Shown here: piece by piece, positions 24,379 through 36,499 of the stretch
How positions within the stretch are numbered: position 1 is the first letter of the stretch
How the letters are laid out: the number at the start of each line of letters is the position of its first letter
DNA from: Bactrocera neohumeralis
Taxonomy: Eukaryota > Arthropoda > Insecta > Diptera > Tephritidae
Reading direction: 5' to 3'
Assembly: GCF_024586455.1 (NCBI RefSeq)
Contig: NC_065923.1
Location: 36,132,370 to 36,196,369 of the forward strand
Length of the DNA: 64,000 nt
The notes under the pieces: generated by a model
What the model was told of the DNA's origin: nothing
Seen by the model: only the letters and a program-made list of their open reading frames with translations
Database searches by the model: none
Program-made: the position numbers and the translations under genes

Positions 24379-24625
24379 CTTCTTCTTCTTAATTGGCGTA
24401 GACACCGCTTACGCGTTTATAGCCGAGTTAACAACAGCGCGCCAGTCGTTTCTTCTTTTCGTAAAAAGGGGGTCTCTCATCCGAGGCTGTGTTTTCTTTT
24501 TCATTGGGGGTGTTTTTTACGTGGCGGGTCCCAAGCCCAGCGCACAACCCTATGCAGGGGATGTTTCGCCTTCTCACATTAAGTCTTGAAGTTTCCATTA
24601 GAAGCAAATTGCATGAAAGCTGCAC
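24379..24625 (-). mobile_element. Internally deleted RTE copy: 5' end fused to 3' end
   Basis: On the minus strand, sequence like the start of an RTE ORF (SRLNVRRRNIPCIGLCAGLG, then ENTASDERPPF) runs straight into the RTE 3' tail (CGACTGGCGCGCTGTTGTTA, then ...CCAATTAAGAAGAAGAAG). The endonuclease and reverse transcriptase are absent. The 3' part matches the tail of the relic at 11333-12541. This is a small element with parental 5' and 3' ends, the structure expected of a non-autonomous retroposon. It abuts MITE copy A. Confidence 0.7.
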
Positions 24626-24885
24626 AAGTGCAATCGAACTTTTCTTTTGATTGCTGCTTTTCCGTCATGTTTCGATTTAACTCAGAACTTCTCACATAAC
24701 AATTGGAAACATTGCACTTACAGCTTCTTTGCTCATCAATTTATGCACCGATTAAACAAACAATTTTGCATGAACGCGAAAAATCACACCATCGCACATG
24801 CATTTAGAACTGAATGAAATGGCTAAAAAAAAATTGAGAATTATTACTCTGTGTGAACATATAATACATATACTGCAAATTCATA

Positions 24886-25402
24886 CTCTCGTGCCCACGC
24901 AAACCTTACCAATATAATTTCTTAAATTTTTTTCGGACTTTTTCGTTCGTTGGGGATTTTCTTCAATTTTTTTTTATGTTTTATTACCTTCAATGAGTAA
25001 AACACAAATTAGCTTTTCCGTGCTTACACAAAAGCGGCCGCTTTTATTGTTTTTAAAGTGATACACCGACTAAACTTCCTGTTTCAATTAAAAAAAATAT
25101 AATAAAATATTAATTTCTATTATAGTGAAAATGAAATAAAATTAAAAAAAATAAAAAATAAAATTTTTTCATCGCATGTGAGTCTCTTACATTTCGAGCT
25201 CATTTTGTAAAGCTCACTATTTTTCAATTATTTATCAATGTGTGTTTTGTTTTTACTTTTTAATATTTCTGATAAATAATATGTCATTTACTTATTTCTA
25301 ATCAAAAAATTTCTATACCGCAAAAAGTACCGCTATAAAGTGTAGTCAAATATGCACAATACTTCAAAATTTTGTATGGTAAGGTTTGCGTGGCCACGAG
25401 TG
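24886..25402 (-). mobile_element. TA-flanked MITE, copy C, reverse orientation
   Basis: Both inverted ends are present (CTCTCGTGCCCACGCAAACC at the left, GGTTTGCGTGGCCACGAGTG at the right), flanked by TA at 24884-24885 and 25403-25404. At 517 bp and inverted relative to copies A and B, it carries the same internal blocks, including AAAGCGGCCGC and TAAAGTGATACACC. It has no coding capacity. TA target and ends indicate Tc1/mariner-type mobilisation. Confidence 0.85.
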
Positions 25403-25404
25403 TA

Positions 25405-25781
25405 AATCCATATGTACACAAATCGAAGTGAGTGCAGCTTATCAGAGCATTTATGCCAATAGGTATTACAATATAAAATATTAGCATGTGAAAACTTTAG
25501 TTTCCTTGAAATAAACGCGAAATTGGCTCACACTTCTGTCCAAAAATATACCCGCCACTTGCCTACAGTCTATCTTTTTGTTTTGGGAAAAAGCGAGAAG
25601 CATAAATAATCGAGCAGATAACTTAAAAAAATTCACAAATAAATACATGAATATGAAACACAGAAATTAGTTATAAATAGACTTTGGCTTTTGTGTGCCT
25701 GTTGACACACCGTTTCGCGGCGATCGGGCGTAAAATAAAAGCATGCGACATATGTCATAAGCAAATATATATACATATATG

Positions 25782-25816
<35 letters not shown>

Positions 25817-26084
25817 GTATGTATGTTTGTGTATATGTCCGACTACCTACATGTAGTTGTATATATGTGTGATAAAATACACACTCACAATGTGTATGTA
25901 TGTATGCAATCATATTTAAGTGGGCAATTACATGCAGGTACATATTTACATATATGAAAAAATACGGATTGGTGCTTCTCATAATAAGGGCCAGTATACC
26001 GGGAATAAGCCTCAAATAACCGTAATATAAAACTTTGGAGTCAATTTTACTGTTCAATGGTTATGAAACTATTAATAAGAAAAA
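25405..26084. other. Non-coding with TA/ACAT low-complexity DNA
   Basis: Includes an (AT)n/(ATGT)n tract at about 25766-25840. The open frames across it are low-complexity Tyr/Ile repeats, not genes. Confidence 0.5.
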
Positions 26085-26440
26085 CGTTAACTTCGGTTGC
26101 ATTGCAACTAAAATACTGTTCATAAATGAACAAGTTTTCATATAAGAACTTGATTTTGATTAGTCAGTTTGTATGAGAGCTATATGCTTTAGAAATCTGA
26201 TCTGAACACGTTCTTAGTATATTATGTATATCGTTGACATGGACAACAGTCTATGCCAAAGACTGGATCAGTTTATATGGCAGCTATAGTATGCTGTAGT
26301 GGTCCAATGCTGGTAGTCCCGATAAATTAACAGCTTTTTAAGGAGAAAAAGATATGTGCAAAATTTTAGATCGATATCTCGAAAAATGAAAAATAAAATC
26401 TCCGGTTACACCCCAGCTTAGTTTTTCGTTCCTTGCTTAG
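26085..26440. repeat. Diverged copy of a dispersed fly repeat
   Basis: Starts AACGTTAACTTCGGTTGCAT. It contains CAGTTTGTATGAGAGCTATA and TTTATATGGCAGCTATAGTA units and ends AAATCTCCGGTTACACCCCAG. This phrase set belongs to a common non-coding repeat of higher flies. No ends were defined. Confidence 0.5.
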
Positions 26441-26744
26441 TTTAAAGGTTTTTAAACACTTGAATATTTCTTTGGCTTTGATTAATGTTTTTTTTAAAGC
26501 AGATATTACTTGAAAAATATTTTTGTTAAATTCTTGTTGAATGAAATAAGGAAAATATTTTTTCCAAATTTTCTCTTATGACTATTATTGATTAAAACGA
26601 GAGAACGGCATAAATAATACAGAAAACACAAGAAAATTTAATACAAAAACGAAATTCAGTCTCCTTCTAGTATATATCTCCATCTAAATATTATACTCAT
26701 ATATTATATTTAAGCATTAGTTTTTAGTATATGCTTGTCTTTCT

Positions 26745-27480
26745 GAAGTACATAAAGGCATTCGGCGATTTTTACGATGATTGAAATTATTCAACACAGA
26801 AGTTCTGTTAAATATTGTCTGTGGAATGAAATTTCTGGTGCGAGCAAGTGTTTTTCATTGGTACAAATAATTCAAAGAGGGTTGAAAACGCGTTGACGAT
26901 GAACGACATCCATGACGGCCATAAACGTCAACTGATGATCAACATGTCAATAAAGTAAAGGAATTGAGAATCGACAATTAACATTCAGAGATCATACTGG
27001 CATTGTTGAGATATCGGTAGGATCAATGAGAACCTGAAATCTACAACCCGTATACAGGTGATCAATTGACCGAATATCGTAGCAAAGGTGAGCCGAAGAC
27101 GAAAAAATCACGCCAAGGCAGGTCAAAAATCAAAGCCAAACTGTCATTAAGTAATACTATTTGCATTATGCGTCGTTTGCGCGAGGCTAGTCGAAAAAAG
27201 AGGTCGGAATTATGGGCTGACTAGTCTTGGGTTTTGCACCACGATAATGCACCGTCTCATACTACATTGATGCTTTGTGAGTTTTTCGATTAATTTTCAT
27301 CCAATATTGTGCCACAACAACCATATTCATCTGATTTAGCCCCGTGCGACTTCTATATATTATATTAATTAAAATAAACTAGTGTAGTTACTATGTCTCA
27401 TGTAGCTGCCACAAAAGCTTATAAGTAATAATCAAGTTCTTGAAATAAATATTTTCTATTTGTGAAGGGTATTATAGTTA
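26745..27480 (+). pseudogene. Decayed mariner transposase
   Basis: Broken frames read IEIIQHRSSVKYCLWNEI (HTH), ENRQLTFRDHTGIVEIS, then a catalytic remnant HHDNAPSHTTLMLCEFF with the second Asp, and PQQPYSSDLAPCDFYI with the third. Stops and deletions are frequent, including loss of most of the segment with the first Asp. The orientation and motif order are those of a mariner. Confidence 0.75.
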
Positions 27481-28799
27481 AGGTTTCCTGTTTCTGTTTT
27501 AGCTATTGATTGCTTTTACGAATGGAAAAATATAAAAATATAATATAATGTCATAAAAAGTTGATTATTAAATAGAAACCTAATATGATTTTCACAATCA
27601 AAAAAGATATTCCGCTGACAAATAAATTGAAATGATAGAATGAATAATATCTTGATCACAGCTGCAATTGTGTTTGCAAATGTGCATAAGTATTTTCGAA
27701 ATGACAGCATAAGCTTGTCAATGACAAGCAATTTGCCGCCGAAACAATATGGTGCTGCCACTGAACACACCACGAAAGCGTTGACGTTGAGATGGTGGTA
27801 TGAAAGAGGCAAAATATGGCGGAAAGTATTGCGTTTCGAATATAGTAAAAAATGAATGTCCGGCAGTTGCCAGTAACTGCTCCAAATGAAGCAGGAGGTA
27901 ATTATGCAGCACTTGAGGTGGTATTTATTATGCCTACCTTGCAATTATTTTTTGCCTCTCCAACACAATGGCGGCCTCACAGCACCATTAGAACAACATG
28001 AAATTAAGCAGGATACAGAATAATGCCTCAAGGAAAGTCATTAGCACTTAACGGTGATTCACCGTTTTTTTTTAACTTGTGTTTCTGTTTTACACGCGCG
28101 TTTTTTCGTTGTTTGATTTCGTTTTTTGCTTAGGAAACACAATCACTAATATATTTATTTGTGTGCCACTTTTAGCACACTTTCTTAAGTGTTGGTAGTT
28201 TTGTATATTCAAGTGTACTAATGCCTTTCTTTAGCACTTTTCAACACCGTTCACTGTTAGCAGAATAAAAATATAAATTTATTGTATAGGTATATACATA
28301 TATGTATACATTTACCTAATTATATACTCAGAACATTAGTAATTATATAGACTGCATAATTTATGTATGTATATACATATATATTTATATATAGAAATGT
28401 ATGTAGTATAATACAAAAAAAGAAAATATACACTAAGCTCCACCGTTGCGCGTTCTCTACATTCACTCTGATTTTTTGTATTTGTTTCGGTAATTTTTTA
28501 GTATTTCGTTTATATTTATTTTGGTTTTGTTTTTAGTGTGCTTTTGCTTCATAAATTTTGAACTGATAAATAGAAACACAATTTTTTAGCGTAGTTTACA
28601 AGATAGAGATGTGGTGATTTATAAACACATTTTTTTGAGGTTGTGTGTTTGCTTTTATGTACATATATGTAGATATATATTAACAAATATTTGCACTGAT
28701 CAACTATTTTTTGCATGCTTAAACAACAAACACTCATGCAGTTATGTACTCTTGAATATGAGTGTATTAACTCACACCTTTTCATTAACATATTTGTAA
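27481..28799. other. Transposon-poor non-coding DNA
   Basis: No coding motif or known repeat was seen. The sequence at about 27640-28010 is more complex than its flanks and could be regulatory or intronic. Open frames on both strands lack any domain. Confidence 0.35.
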
Positions 28800-29465
28800 A
28801 TAGTTTTTTTTCGAAATATAAAAAATTATGCTAACAAAGATTTGTCGAATTTTTAACTTTAAGTACGAAATATTTACATTTTAGATATTTTTTATTTTCT
28901 TTTTTGTAAAGTCTTTTAGTGTTATTAAACACTTGTGTTTAATTTGTTTTTCGAAACTTAACTGTGTTAATAAACTTAACTGTGTTAATAAAGATTTTTC
29001 GAACTTTTTACTTAAAATACGAAATATTTTTTTTTACATATTTTTTAAAATTTTTTAGTTTATCTTTCAGTTTCATTACATATTTCTGACAATTTTTTTT
29101 TCAAAATTTAAAAAATTTTGTTGAAAAATTTTTTTTTAACTTTTAACATATGTAAAATACGAAATAATTTTATTTTAGCTTTTTTTTTTTTAAGTTTGTT
29201 GTATTCTTTTATATTACTTCTTAAATTTTTTTTTCGAAATTTAAAAAATTGACTTTTCGAATTTTTAACTTAAAATACGAAATATTTTTGTTTCAGCCAT
29301 TTTTTTAAATTTTTGCATTATTTTTAGTATTTTATTCACTTGTGGCTAAGTTTTATTTTCGAAATTCAAAAAATTTTGTTAAATAGGATTTTTCGAATTT
29401 TAACTTAAAATACGAAATATTTTTATTTAAGATATGTTTAAAAAAAATTTATATATTTTTTTTGT
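28800..29465. repeat. Five-unit degenerate tandem array
   Basis: Units begin TTCGAAAT..AAAAAATT (starts near 28810, 28951, 29101, 29234, 29359). Each contains TTTTTCGAATTTTTAACTT and AAAATACGAAATATTTT about 55-70 bp later. Spacing is 125-150 bp. Between units lie long T-runs. No coding capacity. Divergence between units implies an old array. Confidence 0.75.
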
Positions 29466-30477
29466 ATTTCGAACACTTGCATAGTAACACTTAAACTTTA
29501 AATATATATGGTAAATATGTATGCTTTGGGCAGATGCTATGTACATATATAATTGTAAATATATCTTTTCGGATGAGATTTAATTTAATTTGATTTTCTG
29601 CCGCTGCTTAAAATTATTATGTCTTATTTCAGGTTTATTGTTGTCTTATTTACGCCGCATGACATTTCACGTTTTTATTTTTTCAACATTTGTCAGCGAT
29701 AATTTTATGCGTATATTTAAGTATGCTGGTGTGTGTGTGAGCACATATTCCTTCAAAAATATTTATCCACTTATATGCATCAAACAATGCTACATACATA
29801 CATATGTATGTATGTATGTTGAAGAGCTGATGAACTCTCTTGTAGCTTTTTAATTAACTCACTCAATGCCATGAACACAAGATTATACTGTACTATATTA
29901 TATTAAAATAAATATATACATATATCACAATACCGCAGACTATGGCGTGTTTCTTTTTAGTTGTACGAGTATAAGAGCCTTATGGCAACTATTAAAGAAT
30001 TTTTAAAATTAACTAATAAAAATTTCACTAAATAATTTTAGCAGAAAGCTAAAAAACTGAAGTGTAAATTTATGAACATTTAAGTATAATATGGAACAAT
30101 CTTCCTTTTTCTATTTGCGTGCAAACAACCGCTCAACACCTTTGCAACAATATTATCATCGCCACACATTAATCATGCCACAAAACAAAACTAATGAGTA
30201 CCCTTGACTCAGGAGCGGATTAACTGCCATAGCTGATCGCCATCACGGCCTTTCCTCATTTCACACGAAATTTGTATAAACCCTCATCACAACAAACACT
30301 AACGCTTGCTGCTTACGGCGGTGCATCACTTTTCTCAATTTCGTTTTATTTTTACGATTTTCTCTTATATACGAGCATGTACCAAATGTCACAGTGCTGT
30401 TAAACCACAAGCGAACGCGGACTGTAAAACCACGAGTCACAAAAATATAATTAATTTCTTTGTAGCCTTTCGCACAT
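29466..30477. other. Non-coding, nothing specific recognised
   Basis: AT-rich with ACATACATAC/GTATGTATG palindromic runs near 29795-29818, and more complex sequence from 30100. Confidence 0.35.
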
Positions 30478-30605
30478 TACCGCTCGCACTCGGTTCGTTG
30501 ACGCTTTTCCGTTTCGTTTTTAACTTTTTGTGCTTTTTTTAGATTTCCGAATAAAATGTGGCGTCCGAATTCGCTTTTCACACAGTTCGCAAACGAACTG
30601 ACGCT
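30478..30605 (-). promoter_or_regulatory. Candidate minus-strand promoter and first exon
   Basis: On the minus strand two fly initiator-like TCAGTT sites occur (about 30623-30628 and 30596-30601). They are followed by an A- and G-rich leader-like stretch and a donor-like GCG|GTAATG near 30478. The sequence is more complex than its flanks and free of recognised repeats. The next minus-strand coding exon is the receptor about 21 kb away. The link to FMRFaR is speculative. Confidence 0.25.
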
Positions 30606-31060
30606 GTCGGAGGTTGGAAGCCAACTGATGACAAATACAAATTCGAAGATCCTTAACCACCGGCATTTAGCTACGAATGTGTGTTGTTGCTCGAACATTG
30701 TTGGAGCACAGCGCAACCGCAATAGAGGTTTCATCGCTAGCTAGAAATTACGCGCGAGTACGAGCGTGTTTTCGAACAAGCATCTCTTTCGAATAAAGGA
30801 TTTCTTTCTATGAATGAAAATATATAAATGAAACAATTATAAACTTTTGGAAATATTCCACCAAATTTTTTTGAAAACCTATGTGCCAGGAAAACGTTAA
30901 TGTTAACATCAAAATCATCAGAAAGTTTTTGTCGCCTTTTTATCCTACTTCAAAATTGTTTTTATTACAATCTTATGAAATTCTTTTAAACATTTTTTAA
31001 AAATGTGAAAGCCTTCATATTCTTTTTCAACTTGATATTGCTATCTTGCCTGTTCGCATG
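30606..31060. other. Non-coding, nothing recognised
   Basis: No repeat or gene recognised apart from the nearby initiator-like sites. Confidence 0.35.
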
Positions 31061-31313
31061 CTGAGACTAGCTCCGTGTGACTTTTTCCTATATCCAAAAA
31101 TATAGAGAGCTTCAAAGAGATGATCGTTTTACAAGATATATCTGCTGAAAGGACTAAAGACTTTACCAAAAACGAGTTTATGAAGTGTTTCAACGATTGG
31201 AATTAGCACTAACTATAAGTTCTTACCATCGAATGGAGTGTTTTTTGAAGCCAACAACATCTTTTTTTTTTCAAGAACTGAAAATTACACTTAGTTTTTG
31301 AACACACCTCGTA
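31061..31313 (+). pseudogene. 3' end of a decayed mariner
   Basis: Reads LRLAPCDFFLYPKI (third catalytic Asp block), then ISAERTKDFTKNEFMKCFND and a C-terminal remnant. It ends with TTTTTGAACACACCTCGTAT, a mariner-type inverted terminus. The rest of the element is missing. It lies only 38 bp from the next mariner, in tail-to-tail orientation. Confidence 0.7.
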
Positions 31314-31351
31314 TGCAGTTTTCCGGTCATTCTAAAGAAGTATCTGCCATA

Positions 31352-31895
31352 CGAAGAGTGTTCAAAAAGTATTGCGAATTTTGTGTTTTTTTCAAAAATT
31401 ATTGATTTATTCATGAATATTTATTTTGTCCCCTTCAAAGTAGTCCCCATGAGATATTATACACTTGTGTCAACGGTTTTTCCAATCTTCGAAGCACTTC
31501 AAAACATCTTTTTTTTTATCTTCTTCAGCTCCTCCTTCGATGCCGTCTTTATCTCGTCAAGAGAAGCGTAACGTCGTCCTTTCATGGGCCTCTTCAGTTT
31601 AGGGAACAAGAAAAAGTCATAGTGGGCCAGATCTGGGGAATACGGTGGCTGCGGCATCATTAGTGTGTTGTTTTTGGCCAAAAAGTCGCGCACAAGCAAC
31701 GATGTGTGAGCAGGGGGGCGTTATCGTGGTGCAAAAGTCAATTTTTGTTCTTCCACAAATCCGGGCGTTTCTGGCGGATTGCTTCCTTCCTTATTGACCG
31801 TTCTTCCCTGTGGCAAGAACTCATGTTGCACCACGCCCCTGTAATCGAAGAAAACTGTCAGCAAAACTTTCGCGATACTTTTTGAACACACCTTG
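31352..31895 (-). mobile_element. Internally deleted mariner, 544 bp
   Basis: Inverted ends (GTGTTCAAAAAGTATTGCGAA at the left, its near-complement at the right) sit inside TA dinucleotides (31350-31351, 31896-31897). The minus strand reads VFFDYRGVVQHEFLPQGRTV, a frameshifted second-Asp region near 31725, LLVRDFLAKNNT, PQPPYSPDLAHYDFFLFPKL (third Asp) and a C-terminal CIISHGDYFEGD. The HTH and first Asp regions are deleted. It cannot make a transposase. Confidence 0.85.
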
Positions 31896-31897
31896 TA

Positions 31898-32309
31898 TAC
31901 TGAAGAACCTTAATGTTTTTTACAGCATTTCTTCTCTGTTGACATGTGCTTTTCACTATGACGTCACTGCTTAGTTGCAACAATTCAATCATATTGCTTT
32001 TAAGTAGCATTTCATGGTTAGCATCATTTTTATTGAGACAAATTCGAAATGTGTTGACTCTCCCTTGCGCGTTTGCTCTCACTCTCTCACTCAATTATTT
32101 GAATAGCACTCAGCTGTTTTGAAATTTCATTCATGCCTTCAAATGTTCATTCGCATTGCCTTAATTACGAATGCCACGTATGTTTATGCTCATACTCAGA
32201 GTATTAATTATTGATAAACGTTATTTTGTTATAAATAATCATTATCTTATTTTCAAGTGTAAATATTAGTTAAATAATTCCCCTGTACGGTTGGAAATAA
32301 TTTTTACTA
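31898..32309. other. Non-coding, nothing recognised
   Basis: AT-rich interval between two transposase relics. Confidence 0.35.
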
Positions 32310-32949
32310 CTGTGTAGGTCATAAAGTGCAAAATCTAAAATAACCAGTTTCGGTGCAAACATTTCCGTACACATTTTCAGCAATACTCGACATAGCCGGA
32401 AAATAACCGCCCTGTATTAGTTTTATTGGATGCAATGGTGACTCATGACTATTGACGAAGCCATTCAGCCAGAAATGAGCCTCATCGCTGAAGATGATTT
32501 TTCGATGAAAATCCAGAATATTTTCAAGTTGTTGCTCAGCCTAAATCACAAACATACGACGATTCTGGTGGTCAAGTGACTTTAGTTCTTGCGATAAATT
32601 GATTGGTGGTAGGCAAAAATCTTTTCGCAAAACTCGCCACCACTACACTAAGAGATTGACGCTTGAGAAGGACGTGTGAGAGACTGATTTGGACTTCCTC
32701 AGTTGATGCGCTAGCGGTAGAAATATTTTGGACACTATTGGCACTGTCTTGATTCACTAGTACGGGAACATTTTGTACTGTGCCTGTGGATTAAAATTTT
32801 TTCACTAGACGTTCAATTGTTCATTTGACAGGATGATTATGACTACCATAAATTGGACGTAGCGCTCTTAAAGTTGAGGCCATTGACTCCGAGTTTCGAG
32901 AGTAAACTTTATTAATTTCGAAGAGTGGTTGGATCGTATATTTTTCCAT
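32310..32949 (-). pseudogene. N-terminal half of a Tc1/mariner-type transposase
   Basis: From an ATG at 32949 the minus strand reads MEKYTIQPLFEINKVYSRNS, then SMASTLRALRPIYGSHNHP (first HTH) and EEVQISLSHVLLKRQSLS (second HTH). Next are RRMFVI-AEQQLENI and the first catalytic block FSDEAHFWLNGFVNS with its Asp, then decay. Several in-frame stops and shifts are present. It is the best-preserved N-terminus of the family in this window. Confidence 0.8.
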
Positions 32950-33289
32950 GATGAAATGGCAAACCTGAAGAGAAATATCAAAAGATCAAGGAAAAATATG
33001 GCGTTGTTTCCTGTCCCTATTGGTCTGTAGCGTTCCTATTGAAAAACTCGTTATTTTGTTGACAAAAAATTTATATTTTCACGCAGAAAAAAATCGGGTA
33101 AAGAATGGTTTTCAATGAAACAATTCTTGCTTCGGAGTTGGCCGTTTTGACAGCCGATACTTGATTTATATTCAGTTTAGTTTGTCATTTCATAAGGAAC
33201 AGAATTACTCTGGAATAACGTTTGCCAGCTCCGTCCAGTAGTCAGTTGACATAATCTCTGAGCAGAGTCGGTAAACATCTTTCGATTTC
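32950..33289. other. Non-coding, nothing recognised
   Basis: AT-rich interval between two relics of the same transposase family lying in opposite orientations. Confidence 0.35.
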
Positions 33290-33835
33290 GCACCATTTTA
33301 ACTCCAATGCATTACGGAGATACGTAGAGAAAAATACCCGAATGAACATATCGGCTAACGTGTGCAACAATTTGAAGATTTTACGGAAAGGCCATGGTTT
33401 ACGGGCTAACAAAATCCTACTCATGCAAGTATTGAAAGCGATCGACCATCTGGCGCGTCACTCGTTCGTTAAGTGATCTCAAAACGAGATGGCCACCGAT
33501 CCCAATTTTCATAAGATCCTTTTTTCAATGGTGACGCTCACTTTTATAGAGTGGATACGTTAAAAAAATAAACTTCGCATTTTATGTGCTTTTGATATTC
33601 AAAAAGTCAATGTCTGGTGTGCTCTATGAGCAGAGGGTGTCATTGCTGTATATCTCATGAAAATTAATGCCTACCCTTAACGTTACAGTCAATTTGGAAC
33701 GCTATGAAGCCAATAATAATGACTTATTCAGACTCAAATGGATTGTCATACAGCCAAGACAGCAATCAATTTATTGAAGGAAACTTTTGGGAAAGTAAAA
33801 ACAAGCGGGCCTCTCGAATGAAATTAAAAACATAA
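33290..33835 (+). pseudogene. Middle portion of a Tc1/mariner-type transposase
   Basis: Reads KILRKGHGLRANKILLMQVL, then NEMATDPNFHKILFS at the start of the catalytic core, QKVNVWCALXAEGVIAVY, and HTAKTAINLLKETFGK after the second Asp. The third acidic block is deleted. Orientation is opposite to the relic at 32310-32949, so the pair may be an inverted arrangement or two insertions. Confidence 0.75.
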
Positions 33836-36499
33836 TGCGTTTGGCATTCTCTTTATAATTAAGTTAAATAGTTTTCCATAACATTACATTTTTAGTATTA
33901 TTTCCGCATGAAAACAATATGTCTAAAAAACCTCTGCACAAAATTTTACACTCTCACGCTCAGAAAAAAATTGCTGAATATATTGGTCTGGATAGTAAGA
34001 AAGCAAAAACTGAGGAAATTCGGATCAGCAAAGCAAGTTTCACTAAATTTCCTTTCAGAAATCCTTGATTTCACAGTAGTTTCGTTGTTGCCCTGGTATC
34101 CCTTCGAATAAGGAAAAAAGTTACGCAAGTACATAAAAGGCATACTGAATTAGATTTAAACTGGCGCTTATAGCGTATTGGCAGCCAAAAAATGACTACA
34201 CCGAAACTGGAGAGGATATTTTTTATTAATAATTTGTGGAATTCAGCGAAGAGAAAAAGAGAAAATTCTGAGAAAACCTCGGGTCAGTGGTCAACAGCGC
34301 AAATTAAGCGGATTTATTTTATTATGGCAAAGCCAAATTTTTCCTCTGTAGCAAAGAGGCGTTGAACAAGTTTTGTACGTACATTTCTTATACTCATTTT
34401 GGTTTTATTGTATGAAATATTAACCGTTTCATTTTGCTAAATCGATTTTCAGATCTTTTTCGCTGAATCGCTGGCGGCGAAGCCTTTGTTATTTATTTAT
34501 TTGGGGGGATGAACTTATAAAAATAAATGGGAAAAAGGCATAAAAGTAAGACGAAAGGGTGAAAAGGTTATTTTTTTAGGTCGCCATGAGAAAGTATATA
34601 AACTCTTTTGCTTACCTAAGCATTTTTAAGACAACACGAGAAGAAACTGGTATTTGCTTGCATAACACTAGAAATTAATCTAAGATTTGTAGCTACACAG
34701 TAGTTAATGAAAGTTATGAAAATAAGCATAGATTCTGCAAAATGATGGTGCAGAATATTAGATTCAGAATATTCTTAATTTCATACGTAGTAATTTATGT
34801 CCATTCTCTAAGTTTTTATGTCGATATTAAGACAGCCGCTGGCATATTTAACACTTGAGAATTGTTTTAGGTGAATTTAACACAGAATTGCTGTGTTATA
34901 TATGGTATTTCTTCCACAGTTGTCTTTAAGAGTGCCACCAGGCATCATAATTAAAATCGGGTTTTCATTAATCATCTTTGTATGCTTAGAATAGAAAATA
35001 ATTTAAGTCCTCAAACAAAACTATATAAACGAATCAACGGATCCTTATGACTGTATGTGACCACAGCCAGATTGAAATTTTAAATTTAATTCTCAATGAA
35101 ATTAGATTTTCAATTTTTAATCCCAATATCGAAAATGAAAAACAAAATTTAAATTTTTGGGTCCAAGATTAATAAAATCGTAAGTATAAAAGGAGAAGTC
35201 GTCATCGCCGCATGGTTCGAACCAAATCAGACAAAAATAAATGTTAGCAAGCGCATTCGTAGAAGTCTGCTTAATTTGCACACATATTACGGTATCTTTA
35301 AGCTGTATTTTATGACTTAGTATTAGTAAGATGTTTGTTTGGAAAGGAACTACAGCTGATTACCGTGAGCTCCTCTCATAAAAGACGTTTTGCGGTGTCC
35401 ACTATGTCTTTGAGCTGGATCGGCTGAAATTAAAAAACTAAACAGATTTCGTTAATATAATGTTAAATCTAGTAACTAATCAATAAGCAATATACATTTT
35501 TTTGACAAAATCCATTTTTCACCAAAATTTCGACCTAAATTGTTTATAAAAAAATATTGATCGGTGATTTTAATTTTCGTTTAGGTACTAACAAATATAT
35601 TCAAGAAGCTCGTGTTAAATTTTGAGACTAATCAGTATAGCCGTTTTTGAATAATGTTGGTCACCGACCTTGAAAACACCATTTTGAGAAAAACGCGTTT
35701 AAGTTTGGAATACTTCGAATACATATTCGATCTCGATCTCGACATCTTCTCACAATATGCTTGAAGCAAATTATGCTCAACAAATGCAATCGGCTTTTTT
35801 AGCGACTTGTAAGTTGGAAAAGAAGTTAAGATGAAGGGTAGGGGTTTTTCAGGTGGCTGAATTTAAAGTATCAGTTGATGTACTATTCCTAAGTTTAGTT
35901 TTCTTCAGAGAGGTGGACAGTCACTACAATAGCCGTTTGTCATGACCTCGTTAGCATCAAAGAAGAACCATGCTAGACTTGTGCGGGCGCTTGATCACAG
36001 CGCAATCACCGGAATCTGTAAAGGCTATGAGCTTGCCAATGAGATAGTTAAACCGTTTATAACCTTAGAAAATTCAGCCTTCCTCCTCCAGTGCTCAGAA
36101 CGTACGTAAATTATTTTTCTTTTAATTGGCGTAATTTTCAATGGGTTTCAATCTACCGCAATTTTGCTTTCTTTCAAAAATTTTCTATCCTGGCCTACAT
36201 CTCAAATAATCTGCCATTCTTAGTTTGCTTTTTATACATTTATAGAATGTAATTGAATAGACAATATCGCACACATGGTATATACTCGTAGCTCTCTAAT
36301 TATTACTTACTCATTTGATATTTTAAATATTTAATTCGTTACGTCTTAGCAGTCATCAGCAGAAGTTATTTCAACTATGCAGCTATTATTAATTGCAATA
36401 GGCGATAGACTTTCTATTTAGTCATTCCAAGTTTTGTGATGAAATGTTGATTGCCTATCACCCTTCTCTCCATTGCAATGCGAAATATGTACATATGTA
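33836..36499. other. Long non-coding stretch, nothing recognised
   Basis: No gene, RNA or transposon signal is supported. A GGTTCGAACC motif near 35213 resembles a tRNA B box but lacks a cloverleaf around it. Confidence 0.35.

Noticed and set aside
25684..26057. Open frames on both strands
   Set aside because: They run through an AT/ATGT microsatellite and encode only low-complexity Tyr/Ile runs.
33908..34111. Overlapping 50-67 codon frames with Lys-rich N-terminus
   Set aside because: No recognised motif and no evidence of splicing partners; probably chance in AT-rich DNA.
35188..35225. GGTTCGAACC as a tRNA B box after a TATAAAAG
   Set aside because: No A box or cloverleaf could be folded around it.
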